DNA of 64,000 nt from Cocos nucifera (Eukaryota > Streptophyta > Magnoliopsida > Arecales > Arecaceae). Where the stretch lies: contig QRFJ01003075.1 in NCBI GenBank assembly GCA_006176705.1, positions 62,001 through 126,000 of the forward strand. Reading direction: 5' to 3'. Shown here one piece after another: positions 1 to 12,399 of this stretch. Each line of letters begins with the position of its first letter. Within the stretch, counting starts at the first letter, position 1. Below the pieces are notes generated by a model. The model was not told the DNA's origin. It did no database searches and saw only the letters and a list, made by a program, of their open reading frames with translations. The position numbers were made by a program, and so were the translations under genes.

Positions 1-660
1 TGAGTTGTCATAGGACCACATACATCCGTATGTACAAGTCCTAATAACTCTTTTGTCCTTTCTCCATGTCCACTAAATGGAAGTCTTGGTCATTTTACCC
101 ATGAGACATGATTCACAAGTTCCTAATGATTCATAATCAAAAAGATCAAAGAACTTTTCTTTGTATAACTTGTTAATCCTAGCCTCACTAATATGACCTA
201 ATCGACAATGCCAAAGTAAAGTATTATTTATGTCATCTCTCTTATATTTTCTATTTTCATCAATATGAAATATATTATCATCCAAACATAGAGTCAACAA
301 ACCATTGCTAAATATGCCAAAATAAATATTTTTATTAGAATATTTGATCGAGCAACCTTCGCTCGTTACATTAAGACTATAGCCTTGTTTTAATAACAAG
401 GGTATAGATATAATATTTCTAATAATCTTAGGCATAGAATAATAATTTGTAAGCTCTAAGATCTTCCTAGAAGGTAACTTCAATATATTTGTCCCTACAG
501 CTTCTGCATGGATAGACTCTCCTCCAGCACCATAGAGCTTGAAATCATCTTTCTTCAAACTCTTAATTTTCTGTACCCCTACAAAGATTTGTAGATATTA
601 AAACCATAGCTAGTATCTAATATCCAAGAGTTTAAAATAAAAGAATTTAATGATAATATA
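1..660 (-). pseudogene. Copia pol fragment: protease end, pre-integrase zinc domain, start of integrase
   Basis: The open stretch at 73-558 (161 codons) covers the end of aspartic protease and the GAG-pre-integrase domain, with the zinc-binding H..H..C..C pattern (LLWHCRLGHIS then CESCLMGKM). Downstream of a one-base frame change near 72 the integrase core begins in another frame, with its first catalytic Asp in a V-H-T-D-V context at about 20-35. The protease active site lies at about 605-640 in a different frame; the expected D-T/S-G triad reads D-T-S, so the Gly is lost. The product would have processed the polyprotein and integrated the cDNA. The copy is dead. Confidence 0.85.
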
Positions 661-740
661 GTGTGCATCTCATACATACCTTTTGGTACATTATTTATAC
701 CAGACTTGACGATTGCGAGGTAAGCCTTGCAATTCCTCTT

Positions 741-1484
741 CTAATGATCTATTTTGCTGTAGTGAAAATAGGTCGTCTGTCCGGAGACCTTCTTTCCCTT
801 TTTCTTCTTATTTATACCACCTTTAGGGTTCAACTTTTTCCTTGAACCCTTTTTGCCTGCCTTCTTCTTGGAGATCCCATCCATAAGAAGAAGAGGAGCC
901 TTATCCTTCTTGATATGGCTTTTTGCTATCTTGAGCATATTTAATAGCTTAAGCAAGGAAGAATTCAGTTTGTTCATATGATAGTTTACGACAAACTGAG
1001 AAAATAATTCAGAGAGTGATTGCAGGATCAAATCCTAACTTTACTCTCCATCCATAACAAAACCTAATTGACTTAATCGAGTGATTAGGTCAATTACCAT
1101 CAAAACATGATTTTATATGGATGTTCCTTCTGTCATTCTTGCATGGAATAATTACTTAGATATCTCATATCTAGCAGTTCTACTATGCTCTCCATAAAGT
1201 TCTATTAAATTGAGCAATATGGATTGAGTGTCTATGCCATCATGCTACCTTTGTAATTCATTACTCATAGAGGCAAGTATGATGCATTTGACAGTAAGAA
1301 AATCATTTTGCCACATCTTGTATGTGGACTTATCTTCATCTGTGGCATCTTTTTCTAATGGTTTAGGATCAGGGGCATCAAGAATATAGGAGAATTTTTC
1401 TTGACTGAGTACTATTTTTAGGTTTCTCAGCCAGTCCACATAATTTTTACCAGTCAATTTATTTAAATCCAAAATTGAACGCAA
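741..1484 (-). pseudogene. Copia gag (family A, minus copy)
   Basis: Two open blocks (1245-1484 and 741-1031) form one capsid/nucleocapsid gene interrupted between about 1032 and 1244 by stops and frame changes. The first block starts with the conserved N-terminal capsid stretch around L-T-G-K-N-Y. The second contains the motif SLSELFSQFVVNYHMNK followed by a lysine-rich tail and the beginning of a zinc knuckle in which the Cys is already altered (FHYSKIDH). Gag packages element RNA in cytoplasmic particles. The plus copy at 42904-43650 is the direct counterpart. Confidence 0.85.
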
Positions 1485-2573
1485 TGAAAGTGAAGAAGCT
1501 ATTTAATCTATCTAATAAAGAACAATACATAAGCAAAAACTCATGATGACAAACATAATTAAATTAAGATTTTAATTTAATTATGTCTCCCACTATTTAA
1601 TCAAAAATCATAACCCTCTAATTGATTTTCTTAGTGAGAATAAGACCCTAATTTCTTATAAAAGGTCTTATGGTTGCACAACAAACCTATTATAAGTTCA
1701 AAGATTGGAAACTCTTTCCAATTGCATTTTATGCAACTCTCAAAAATTTTTGTCTCTAAAACATTAATAGCCTTGTGTTAGCATAACAAACTTTAATGTT
1801 TTAGGCTAAATAGAACCCTTCATTTCTATACAGTCAAAATGAAATATAACTGCTTTCGTGGTTACACAACAAAGCAGTATATTCAAAATGCTGTAAGCAT
1901 GTCAATGCACTAGATTAATATTACATCATTTTCATGATAGATCTTGTGGTTATACAACAAAACTAATATGATTTTGGACATAATAAGACCTAGTATGAAG
2001 GAAGGCCTTAATGTAGTGAATATAATACTAAGCATTTCAATCTAGAATTAAATTAATCGAATCGGCCAGGTAAGTGGGAGAGAAGTGGGAGTCCCCCCTT
2101 ACTTTCCTTAGACACCAATAAATTGGCCAGGTCTGACAATGGAATCAATTAAAAAATCACATTCTTTTTACCAATTATGAACCATTTATCCTAGACACCG
2201 ATTGATCAATTAGATATCCCGACTAATCCAACTATAGGTTAATTACACTACAACTTAATATAATTTTAAAGAAGAATTTAAATGGACTCGATGCACATTT
2301 TAAATCAAACTAAATGCATAAAAGCATCAATTATGATAAAATATATATTAACATGTATAATTATTCTAGGACAACCATCATTACATAGTGAATACTTTCT
2401 ACTATGTCAGGGCAACTTTTATAGAATAATATATACATCATAATCTTATTATGATAAATAAAAATATGATCTCATCATATAAATAGCATGCTAATAAAAA
2501 GATTATATCATATTTTTCATTTATGCCATTATATTATAAGCAAAGCATTATATGATTTAACCTAATAAGGCTT

Positions 2574-2585
2574 GCTCTGATACCA
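2574..2585 (-). promoter_or_regulatory. Primer-binding site, initiator-Met tRNA type
   Basis: On the minus strand this reads TGGTATCAGAGC, the usual plant copia/gypsy site for priming by initiator-Met tRNA. It lies one base from the LTR edge at 2587. Confidence 0.9.
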
Positions 2586-2586
2586 C

Positions 2587-4551
2587 TGATAGGAATGGTG
2601 TATAGGGCGGAAGCATGGATTTCAAAGCAAAATTATGAAATCATACAAACCAAACCCGAACCCTAGGACCACCTTATTAGCAATTAAATCATATAACATG
2701 CATTTATAATATAAAAAAAAGTATTAGAACATACCTCTTATCGCTTAAACCCTAAATTGTTCCCTAATTACCGGCAGCAAGTCTGTCAGGGGTTCCACCA
2801 AGGTGCCTACATGTGTTCACCCTCCAATGTTGATCCACACAGAGACTTGATCAAGACACCAGCACCTCTGATTTTATATAATTAAAATTTTATGATAATA
2901 AGAACTTTAATTAAATGAGGCAAGACCTTCCTTAGCCTTTATGTTCACCTTCCTTGCCTCTCCTTATCTATCTTTCTTTTTCCTTGTCTTCTTAATTTTT
3001 CTTCCTAATCTCTTAGTCTTAAAGATGACTTCTTATCCTTATAAGGATAAGGTCTGGACAAGAGAAGGGAAAGAAAAGAAAATTGGATAATAGAGAAATA
3101 CTCTGTAAGAAAGAAAGATAATTTTTCACAATCCTTCGGACTCATGGTACGCACCCTTATTTATAATGTATGTAAGGGTGCCAACACATTTTCTCGCACA
3201 CTTTCAAAATATTATCTCATGTCCCTTCATCCAATCTCACACCTCATCAGATAATAACGACATGTAGACTTAGTCCAAGAGGTACCTTAAAGCAGAAGGA
3301 CTCTCGGACTAATTCTACGTAAGTTATTTATGAAGAGTCGTGGGGTTTTATTCTTGGTGCCATCATTTTCAACCATTAGATCAGATAAGAAGGTTATTCA
3401 ATGGCTTTAAAATGAGATGCCCATTTAGCAAAATGGCATAGAGATAATCTTTGAATAGTCAAAGTCCCAAAGAACTTTGACTTAGTCCAAGAGGCGCCAA
3501 GGAAGAGAGGGCGGCAAGGAGTCCACGGCGGCAAGGAGTCTTGGGCGACAAAGAATCCTGGGCGACAAAAATTAAAATGATAACAAAGTTTTTTACCTAC
3601 AGAAGGACTCTTTTGCACCCCATATCTGATTTCCATGCCCATATAAAAAATTTAGGCAATGTGAAAAATAGAAAAAGTCAAAGAAGGTAGGCACCAACTT
3701 AATCCCATGCGCTAAAGACTCTTTGCACATGAAAGACTTTCCATGCGCAAGAGAGAGACTCTCTAGCATGTGGAATTCTGGTATGTGATACCCCATCTAA
3801 AGACCAATCAGTCTAGGTTAATGCAATTCAAGATCAAATCCAATTTGGCTCAAATTGGTCCTTAATTAGTCCAAATTGGAAGCTGATTCGAATCTAATTC
3901 GAATCTAGGTGCTAGGATTTGCAACATGTGCTAGCATGTTCATCTTGCAAACATGATCTAATCCAATTAGATCCTTAATCAATTTTTTTTGTATGTGACC
4001 CATTGGGTTCCACATCTAACCAACAGTGGGTCTGGGTGTGATTTGACCAAATTTGGTTAGAACTCAACCAAACCAATTTAGGTCAAAACTAGCCTACCCA
4101 ATTTGACTTAATTAAAACACTTTCTAATTTAATGAATAAATTAAAATTTTAATTTGATCAAACCCATAAGATATGATTGACGTCTAGCAACATATCGTAA
4201 CTTTTCAAAAGATGTAAAATTTTGATGAAAATACCAAAAATACCCTTCAGTGAAAATTACCATGCAACTAGATCCTTCGATCTCCCTACATCCTAAATAT
4301 GACTCTAGGTATAGAAAAATATCAATCCCAATATCATATTCATTTTTCTTTCAAACTTATGATGATGATTTATTTAATAAAATATTTAGAAATTATTTCT
4401 AATTTTCATCATGCTTTGATCAAAATCTTCCTGAATCATCATTTGTTTGAAGCAGGTAGGATGCAATTTCCTCTTACCAGGAATGATCGATTTCATGTTA
4501 ACCTACTCACAATCTTCATATATAATCCACCATATCTAGGTCAATCTGTTG
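2587..4551 (-). repeat. 5' LTR of minus-strand family A Copia (truncated)
   Basis: It matches the reverse complement of most of the LTRs at 39344-41792 and 47466-49688. The 3' edge ends in CCTATCA next to the primer-binding site. A TATA box (TATAAATAAG on the minus strand, 3156-3165) lies at the same place as in the other copies. Around 3485-3575 there is a short degenerate tandem repeat of about 17-18 bases (GGCGGCAAGGAGTC-like, about four units). The outer end stops at 4551, in sequence that the other copies continue for about 450 bases. Confidence 0.85.
3156..3165 (-). promoter_or_regulatory. LTR TATA box (family A)
   Basis: TATAAATAAG on the minus strand, placed as in the two plus-strand LTRs of the same family. 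It is the likely core promoter for element transcription. Confidence 0.55.
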
Positions 4552-5784
4552 AAGGAAAATTCTGATTTTCCGATCCAGGTTCGTTCAGGTCTGATCAGAT
4601 CAAGAGATATATTTTAAAAAAAAATTTCTTGATCCCAATTAGATCTTGATATATTTTAGATCTAATTATTATTATTTTGAAAATCAAAATAAAATTAGAT
4701 AAATTAAATCAGATTAACTTACCTTGATATGGGTAATCCTATTACCCGTTGATGATCCTATATGCAATGGAAGGTTCTGGATCTAGCCACGCAAGTGCCT
4801 AGCCTCTATCGGTATCCACTCAGGCTGGATCTGGAGATCCTCTTCTTCTTTATCATGCCTCCAAAAATCAGATCTGGATCTGATCCGGAGAATCTTCAAA
4901 ACTTCTTTTGAAGATCAACAGTCATCCTTTGCAATAGCACAGCCTTTTGGCTTTCAATTGCCTTTCTTTGATCTAAATTGCACCAACCAAAAGTCCAAAA
5001 CTCTTTTTGGACGTGGAGAGGAGAGGAAGAAGGAGGTTTGGCATGGAGGAAGAGGGGAGAAAAGGCCTTGGGGCATGGGAATTGTTCTCCTATCATAGTT
5101 GGGTGCAGGGTCTTATTTATAGACTAAGCGTGATCCAACTCCTCTTCTTCCCAACCAATCACAACCCTTTGTGAAATCAGATCTAAATCTGATTGGTGGG
5201 AATAGAGTCCCCTGGATTCCTCCTTAGAGGGTGCCTAAGACCAGTCAAAGTTGGTTCTTAGGAGAACTCTAATTGGAATCCAAAAAGGAGATGGAGTCCC
5301 TTGTCCAACAGGGACTCCTAGGCGCCTCCAACTTGGGCACACGCCTAGGGTGGCGTGCGCCCTCCTCCTTGCCAGGTTCTGGTAGGGGGACAAGCCCCCA
5401 CCAGCTCTCCAATAGGTGCGTGACATGTGGTCAAAAGTCAAAGTGTCAATGGTCAACATTTGACCAGTCAAAGGTAGACTTTTGACCAAAGTCAAAGAAC
5501 AAGAAATGGCAGGTGACCAAAAATGGCAGGTAATGTCTTACAAAATAAGACAACCTTTTCTGACTTGGACAACCTCCAGTCAGACCATATGAAGGCCTCT
5601 GATTGAGCACAAACTCCTTTGGCTCAGACAGGACAACTTATTTATGATAGCAAAAGAAGAACGTTAGGTTCAATCGAGTGCTAGCACGATTTTCTTGAAC
5701 CTAATTGAATCTCATTCAGATCAATTGAACTGGACCAGTTCAATTGATGATCACCAGATTCAAACCCTTGTTTGTGTGACCCAG
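4552..5784 (-). repeat. LTR fragment of Copia-like family B, minus orientation
   Basis: On the minus strand this ends in TTCAACA at 4552 and carries a TATA box (revcomp of 5117-5126). Its 4552-5110 part is the inverted counterpart of 5881-6450. Its 5150-5784 part matches 17661-18289 in the same orientation. Similarity to the latter stops sharply at 5784. No primer-binding site or coding sequence of the same orientation is attached, so it is a broken LTR or a recombination product. Confidence 0.7.
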
Positions 5785-5880
5785 TTCACAAAGCAAACAT
5801 GATTATCCGGGATGAATGTTGGCCACTGCCATGGTGCAGCGGGTCTACAACTAACACCCTATCCTGCTCCGATTTCAGAG
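5785..5880. other. Junction between oppositely oriented family B LTR pieces
   Basis: About 95 bases that match neither the minus LTR copy at 17661-19329 nor the other pieces. LTR sequence runs away from it in both directions in inverted orientation. It could be filler at a rearrangement breakpoint, unrelated target DNA, or an assembly join. Confidence 0.45.
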
Positions 5881-6450
5881 AGTTTCTTGTAACAGGCCCA
5901 TGCCCATAGCATACGAGACTCCAAGGCTTAACCCCTCTCCCTCCTTCCAATGCCACCTTCTAATCCTCGGTCTCTTACCTCTTCCACGCCCCAGGAAAAT
6001 TGGACTTCAAGTTTGGTGCGATCCAGGCAAGAAAAGGCTGACGAGAAAGAAAGAAGGCAGCGCTGTTGCAGAGACGACTACTGATCTTCAGAAGGAGTTT
6101 TGAAGATCCTCCAAATCAGATCTAGATATGATTTTTGAAGAGGTGATAAAGAAGGAGAAGATCTCTAGATCCAGCTTGAGTAGATACCGATAGAGGCTAG
6201 GCGCTTGTGTGGCTAGATTCAGAATCTCAGGCAATCAGTAGGATCATCAAAGGATAATCAGATTACCCACATCAAGATATAAATTAAATTAGATTTAATT
6301 TAATTTAATTTTATTTTATTAGATATATAAAATTAGATCTAAAATATCTCTTATCTGATATGGATGTCTGAGAAAAATTTTTAAAATATCTCTCTTGATT
6401 CGATCAGTCTGAACGAATCTAATCCAAAAAATCAGGATTTTTCGTTCAAC
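5881..6450 (+). repeat. 3' part of the 5' LTR, family B, plus orientation
   Basis: It aligns with the reverse complement of 4552-5110, including the blocks around GATAGAGGCTAGGC and the AT-rich terminal 200 bases. It ends in TTCAAC immediately before the primer-binding site. The first approximately 1.7 kb expected for this LTR are absent. Confidence 0.75.
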
Positions 6451-6466
6451 TAGTATCAGAGCCAGG
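6451..6466 (+). promoter_or_regulatory. Primer-binding site, initiator-Met type with one change
   Basis: TAGTATCAGAGCCAGG, one base different from the canonical TGGTATCAGAGCC, directly abutting the LTR end. Confidence 0.75.
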
Positions 6467-8291
6467 TTCAATAAAAATTATTTAAATCTAATTTTTAATT
6501 TATTTTAATATAATAATTGGTGATTTCAAATATCACATAATATGTGATTATATCTAAAATTAAAAAAAAAATTAAAATTAAATAAAATAGATCTAAGTTC
6601 TACAATATGCATGATTAGTTGTAAAATAGAATAGTTCTATACGTAGTCTTGCATGATCATGATTTAATTTGATTAAATTATGATTTTAGATCTATTTATT
6701 TTTTATTTTTTAATGATTATAAATATTATAATAAGATCTAAAAAATAAAAAATAAAATTATTTAATTTTTAGATCATATGAGATATGATGATTGCATGTT
6801 AGACTAGTTGTAGAATAGTTCTACATAGTTCTCTAGATTAGAATTTATTTTGATATGATCAATTTAAATCTAATTTTTTAGATAATTATGAGATAATTTA
6901 GATCTAAAAAATATGCTTGCATGATGCATGAGATGTATACAAAATATGTATTAAGTTAGATCAAATTTTATATATGAGATATATGATGTAGATCTAACTA
7001 GTTTTGTAGATTTATATTTTTGATTAAGGCATTCCCCTTGGCTGTCCGATCATAAGAATAAAGTAGGGTTTAAATGCCCTCTCCTTTCATTCGATGGGGT
7101 ATTTTATGATATGTAGGGGTGCTGCACGTTCGTCCTTAATCAGAAATCAAGAACTTACTTTCTGCAAAATCCTAGATCCTGAAATCCTAGAATTTTATTT
7201 ATATGTTTTATTTATGAATCCTAAACTTAATTAAGAATTAAAATTATGAAATATTAATTATATCTAAAATTAAAAATTTTAGATCTAAGATATATTCATA
7301 AATTTGGGTTCGGGCTTGGGTAGCTCAATTAGGTCTAAGCGGTTGATCAAACCGAATTAAGAGTTGGTTAGATGGGATTAAACAGTACTTAAATTGATCA
7401 GCCTAATAGGATTAAGTCTGGATCAAGATCGAGTCACGTGAGTGATCGATCAAGCTAAGACCTAATTAGGCTCAGTGGTTAGAGTCTGGATTATAGGCTA
7501 ATCCGATTGGTTCTAGCTCAACAATTTGATGTCTAAAGTAAGTCTAGCAGATATGATTGACTGATTTTTAATTGGGAGCTACTCAACTCGAATGCGTTCT
7601 TATCGAGTTAATGGAATATCCCTTCTACCGATCTCTCTTACCTAGCCATATTTGTTGGCTTAATTCTGATCTGAGGTGGTCAATAATCCAAGCTAATCCA
7701 TGCCACTAGGTTAGTCATAACGGTTATGACAATGTCAAGTCCAGTTTAATGAGATCTAAATCAAATCTTCCTAAAAAAAGATTAAGTCTAAGATCTTCCA
7801 TCATTGTAGATGTGCAGGCCCTTCTCGAGATTGATTGTTCTTGGCTAGTTATAGTAGCTCAGTTGCATCGAAAAGATGTAATCACATATATTAGGCATCG
7901 GATATGGTGAGAGACTCAATTAAGAATCCAATCTGTGCAAATGGTGGATCTGACTTAACTAAGGAGTGGATCAATATTTTGAGCACAGTGAAATTCATGA
8001 ATTAGAGATCAAGTTTGGGTGCACCATGATTGAAGAATCATTGAACAAGAGTTATTCACTCATTGGCTAACCCATCATCAATAACTATTAGATGAGGTGA
8101 TGAGTTAGTTAGTGGGACCGCACCATCCACTAGAAATCATTAATTATGGAGATTTTCGCATCTCTACATAGGGAGTGTAGGGATCCGAGAAAATAGTAAA
8201 AACTAATTTATTTAGAAATAAAATTTTTAAATAAATTGGTTAAAATCTTAGTTACAATATCTAACTAGAAATTTTGACTATTTACAGGAAA
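6467..8291 (+). other. Non-coding leader of family B Copia
   Basis: AT-rich, no open frame of note. Short blocks such as CCTTCTACCGATCTC and TTAATTAAGAATTAA recur in the leader of family C (near 23150 and 23590), indicating the two families are related. Confidence 0.6.
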
Positions 8292-8499
8292 ATGTCTGCA
8301 TCCAATCCATTAGCATGAATCCTGGACACCCATAGACTGACCGGACCAAATTACAAGGATTGGCTCCAAAACTTCAAAATCATTTTGGATTTTAAGAAGT
8401 TAACTCATGTATTAGACCATGACCCTTCCACCTGACCAGTCCATCCATCCGTTGAATAGAGAGCATCTCTGAATAAGTGGACAGACGAAGATAACAAGG
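8292..8499 (+). pseudogene. Copia gag, 5' piece (family B)
   Basis: The ATG at 8292 opens a frame with the copia capsid N-terminus (conserved L-T-G-P-N-Y and DWL motifs), interrupted by several stop codons. It is cut at 8499 by the Athila-type insertion; the coding sequence resumes at 15719. Confidence 0.75.
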
Positions 8500-8504
8500 C
8501 CAGA
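8500..8504. repeat. Target-site duplication CCAGA (left)
   Basis: CCAGA here and CCAGA at 15714-15718 flank the Athila-type element exactly. Confidence 0.9.
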
Positions 8505-10302
8505 TGATGCGTGCTAATTTATGGCTATGGCAAGTGCACCAGTCGATCAAGTAATAAAGTGAATGAGTAGAGTATCGTCCCTAGAGGATTGGAAAATAAG
8601 TACTGAAAAGCTCTTTCCTATGCTTTATTTAGAAGATCGATTTATGAGAATAAAAAAAATTTAAAAAAATAATAAATTAAAATAATTAAAATTTTTTTTT
8701 TATTAAATAGAGAGAGTGTAAATTATTGAGGTTTTAAATTCAAGAGCAATGGATTACTAAGGCAATCGGTTCACCAACTCAATCAATACGATATTCAGGT
8801 TTTTAGATTAATTTTATTTCATGTGACGGTGGAGGTCTCCTAATTTATTCACTACCCTTTGGTCCAGGCATAGCAAATCTATTAATATTTATTAATTACC
8901 CTTTTATCCAAGTGTAATTTAAAATAAATATTAATGCATTAGGTTTTGTGAAACCCTCTAAATTAAAATACGCTGCGTGCCAAAGCGCACTAAAATTTCC
9001 GCATGCATATGAATTCTAATTTGATTCATAATACAAGGTATATAAATCAAGAAGCATTAACATAGATGTACTTGGTCCGTAACATCTATGTTCATCAGAT
9101 CAATTAGAAGATGGCCAGTAATCTAAAAGCATTAAGATCAGATTATATACTCCTCATGAATAAAAATTTAAAAATAAATTATACTGAATATTGCATCAAA
9201 AGATGGCTACACCTTAGCCTTAGTAAAATAAAAAATTTAGTTCATGATAACAAATTTAAAAACAGTAAATAAAATAAAAAGCATGAAGAAATTAGAACTG
9301 TTTGATTGCTGAAATTGATTATCTGTTGCTCTTGATGCGAAGAACTTGGTGAAGAAAGAAGAGGCTCCTTGATATCTGCCTCTCTCTTTCTTCCTCTCCT
9401 CTCTTCTTTCTTTTCTTCTTTCCGTCTCTCTCTGTTTTCTCTCTGATTCTCCTTTCTTCCCTGTTTTTCTTTCTCTCACTGATTTTCCTCTATTTTTCCC
9501 TTTTCTCTTTTTTTTTTCTTTTTTTTTTTTTTCTCACGGCAACAGGGCTTTTTATAGATGAAGTCTCCAAATCCATCCAAAACTCGATTTAGAACTCCTA
9601 AAACAATTCAAACTTATGATCTGAATAATTCTGGCCGTGCGATGTTGATCAAACGGTCCAAAAACTACTCAAAAACCCGTTAAAATAACCCAGATCAAGT
9701 CGGATTTAATATCAACCGTTGGATCATCCAATGGATTGAATCTGGGCCATCCGATCTCGTTGAAATCAGCCTTCAGACCTTTAGTTTCAGTCGGGATGAA
9801 TCTCGGCCGTTGGATCTCGACCGAGAGCTGCGGATGCCGTCCATCAGCGCCTTCTTCTCGTCCGTCCGATCAAGATTCAGTGAAAATCGCCCGTTGGATC
9901 AGCCAGAATTCCCAAATTGCCCTCCGTGGACCGTGCGCGAGCCCGGTGTTGCATGGACCTCCGCGTTCTTCAACCAATCAGAGCGCGCCTCCGTCTGTGA
10001 AATTCCTGAAATACTCTTCGGTTGGTCCACCGTACGCCGCGAAAAATGCTGACGTCTCCTGACGTCAGCGTTGCGCCAGCGGGTTTTTTTTTTTTTTTTT
10101 TTTTTTTTTTGAAAATTCGATTCTGGGCTCGTTTGAAGTCCGTTTTTGCCTGAAATTTGTTTCATCTGAATCGAAAAATGAGATCTTCACATTGGTAGCC
10201 TTCTTTCCTGCATAAGATTAATAAAAGTATCAATTTTTAATAAAATATTTTAATTTATTTTAATATTTAATACTTTTATTAGTATATTTTTACTAGTTAT
10301 CA
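8505..10302 (-). repeat. 3' LTR of minus-strand Athila-type element
   Basis: Matches 13923-15713 end to end. A TATA box (CTATAAAAAG on the minus strand) is at 9548-9557. It contains a poly-T run at about 10085-10110 and a pyrimidine-rich tract at about 9380-9535, which explains the open frames on both strands there. Confidence 0.9.
9548..9557 (-). promoter_or_regulatory. LTR TATA box (3' LTR)
   Basis: CTATAAAAAG on the minus strand; the same box is at 14956-14965 in the 5' LTR. Confidence 0.55.
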
Positions 10303-10316
10303 CATCCCCTAACTTA
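10303..10316 (-). promoter_or_regulatory. Polypurine tract of Athila-type element
   Basis: On the minus strand AAGTTAGGGGATG directly precedes the 3' LTR, the place where plus-strand DNA synthesis starts. Confidence 0.7.
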
Positions 10317-11590
10317 TTCATTGCTAGTCCCTTAGCAATATTTTATTTAATACCATAATGTTTAATAAAATTATTTATCACAGAGATAAAATCTTGGATT
10401 AAAGATCAAAAGTTTAGAAAAATTGCTAACTAAGCATTGAGGCTTCGGGAAGCAAATTTTTAGTCAATCAATTAAAAACTTTTCTTAGAGTTACATCAAA
10501 GATCTATAGCACTTATGTTCGTGATGACTAACTTTAGCATTTCAGTATTAAACTAGAAAGAACAAAAGTATCCTCTCTTATCACTTATTTTGGTCAATTT
10601 TCTATACATTCCATTTTATACTCATGAATTAAGGTAGCTTTCACACTGCTTTTTTTTTTTTTTTTTTTTTTTTTGCTGAGCATCCTGGCCTTCCCTTTAC
10701 CGTTTTACGTGAAATTTCCACACTTGACCTAGGTGCAGAGACCCAGTTACTAGGCTTTGGGCAATCCACATATACTCTGTCTTTGCACTTTATTTATAGG
10801 CAGATAGCTCTTTCCTTAAATTCAAGTTTTTTTTGATTAGAATGTATATTAATTACCAATTTTCAGTGATAATGAATCTTCAGTTGGCCTTATAATCAAT
10901 ACCTACTTTGCCTTGTTAGTGTGCATTGTGCAATTAGAAGTGCTAATAATCTTTTAATGACCTAAGTAGGCTTGTTAAAAGTTGACCAAATAATCTACTT
11001 CTTTAACTCAATTACATTATTAGCAAATAATTCTATCTTTTATCACTTATCCAGTTTATCTTTGCTCAGAATTTTTCTTCTTAACACATGATGATTTTTT
11101 TTTTTTTTATATTTTTATTTAATGTTTTATTTTTTATATTATTCTATATTATTTTAAAAGGAGAAAGAAAAATAAAGGATGTAATAAAGGATGAGGAAAG
11201 AATACACCTAATTTGGCTCAATCTGGTTCTTGGAGCTTTGAAATTTTGCTTGAGTTCTCATTGATTTTTCTGTAAAATTGAAAATTACACCAGAGCAGTA
11301 AAGTGCAACAACAAATTAACTTAAAAAAAATATAAAAAAATGATCCAAACTAAAAAGAAAAGAAACAACCTATCTAGTAGTTCTGATTTATAGTCTTCAG
11401 TTTGACTTTCTTTGAATTCTAAAAGTGGATCAATCTGGTGCCACTTCAATTGGAAAATCTTTCATGTTTGATCGAATCCTCTTTCAATTTGACATTGCTT
11501 GCTTTTATAGTCTCAAACTTATTTTCTACAGAATTCTCATTAATGGATGTCAATAATGTCAAATTAGAAAATAAGTTTGATTATCAGGAT
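10317..11590 (-). other. 3' untranslated region of Athila-type element
   Basis: No coding sequence. On the minus strand its 10317-11100 part aligns by eye with 62280-63000 of the plus-strand Athila-type element, including two homopolymer runs and a block ending AAGCTACCTTAATTCATG. The segment 11100-11590 shows nothing recognisable beyond AT-rich sequence. Confidence 0.65.
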
Positions 11591-11599
11591 GTTTAATAT

Positions 11600-11960
11600 C
11601 TTTAAAACATTAAAAAGTAACTTGTTCATCTTGGACTCTAAGAATTAATTTTCCTTGTTGAATATTATTAAAGCTTCCTCCAGTAGCTAAAAAGGGTCTC
11701 CCTAAAATAAGGGGTACATCATAATCTTCCTTCCTATCAAGAACAATAAAAATCAAATAGGAAAAATAAACCTTGTTTACTTTTACCAAGACATTCCTCC
11801 ACTATACCTCTTGGATATTTAATGGATCTGTCGGCTAATGAAGAGTAATAGTGTAGGCTTTGGTTCTCCTAGAACCCAGTTTTTTTGAAAATAGAAAAGG
11901 CATGAGATTAATGCTTTCCTAAATCACATAAACTTTATCAAAACTACAATCACCAATAAT
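11600..11960 (-). pseudogene. Athila-type protease remnant
   Basis: In the minus-strand translation, the C-terminal retropepsin block P-L-I-L-G-R-P-F-L-A-T is readable at about 11680-11720, with matching flanking residues before and after. The same motif occurs in the plus-strand element (near 58485-58525). The catalytic Asp part is not clear. Downstream, where reverse transcriptase should follow, the sequence passes directly into the 3' untranslated region. Confidence 0.6.
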
Positions 11961-12399
11961 GCAAGGGATAGTAAAGCTCCTGGATCTTTTAGCTTCTTGT
12001 GTGTAATTTATTTTGAAGTATTGCTGAGCATTCTTCATTCAAATTTATTCTTCTCATGCTCTTTCAGCTTTTTCTTATTTGTTAAGATTTCTTTGAGAAA
12101 CTTGGCATACCTGGGCATTTGAGTAATAGCATCTACAAAAGGAATATTAATATTGTAAATTCTTTAGAATTTTGAAAAAGTTAGAAAATTCCTTATCTGG
12201 ATGCTGCATTTGTCTTTCTGGGAATGGCAGTGGCGGCACGTAGGGCTTCACATTTGGATCAGCAAACCGTTATACCTGGAGACCATCCATCTGCTGGTTG
12301 TATTGGTGACTGACGAGTTTTGAGTTGATGGTTCTTTATTTGTAGTTGGCTCTTCGGTCTCATTCTTTCGATGTGGCTCCTCCAGCTTTGTACCACTTC

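Larger units (their letters stand above)
1..4551 (-). mobile_element. Ty1/copia retrotransposon, family A, minus-strand copy (partial)
   Basis: Reading leftwards on the minus strand, the order is 5' LTR, initiator-Met primer-binding site, leader, gag, protease and the start of integrase. This is the copia order up to integrase, and the window cuts off the rest. The coding parts and LTR match the complete plus-strand element at 39344-49688 closely by eye, so the two are one family. The LTR is truncated at about 4551, where family B LTR sequence begins; roughly the first 450 bases of the LTR are missing. Coding pieces are broken by stops and frameshifts. Family lineage within copia is not assigned. 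Confidence 0.9.
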
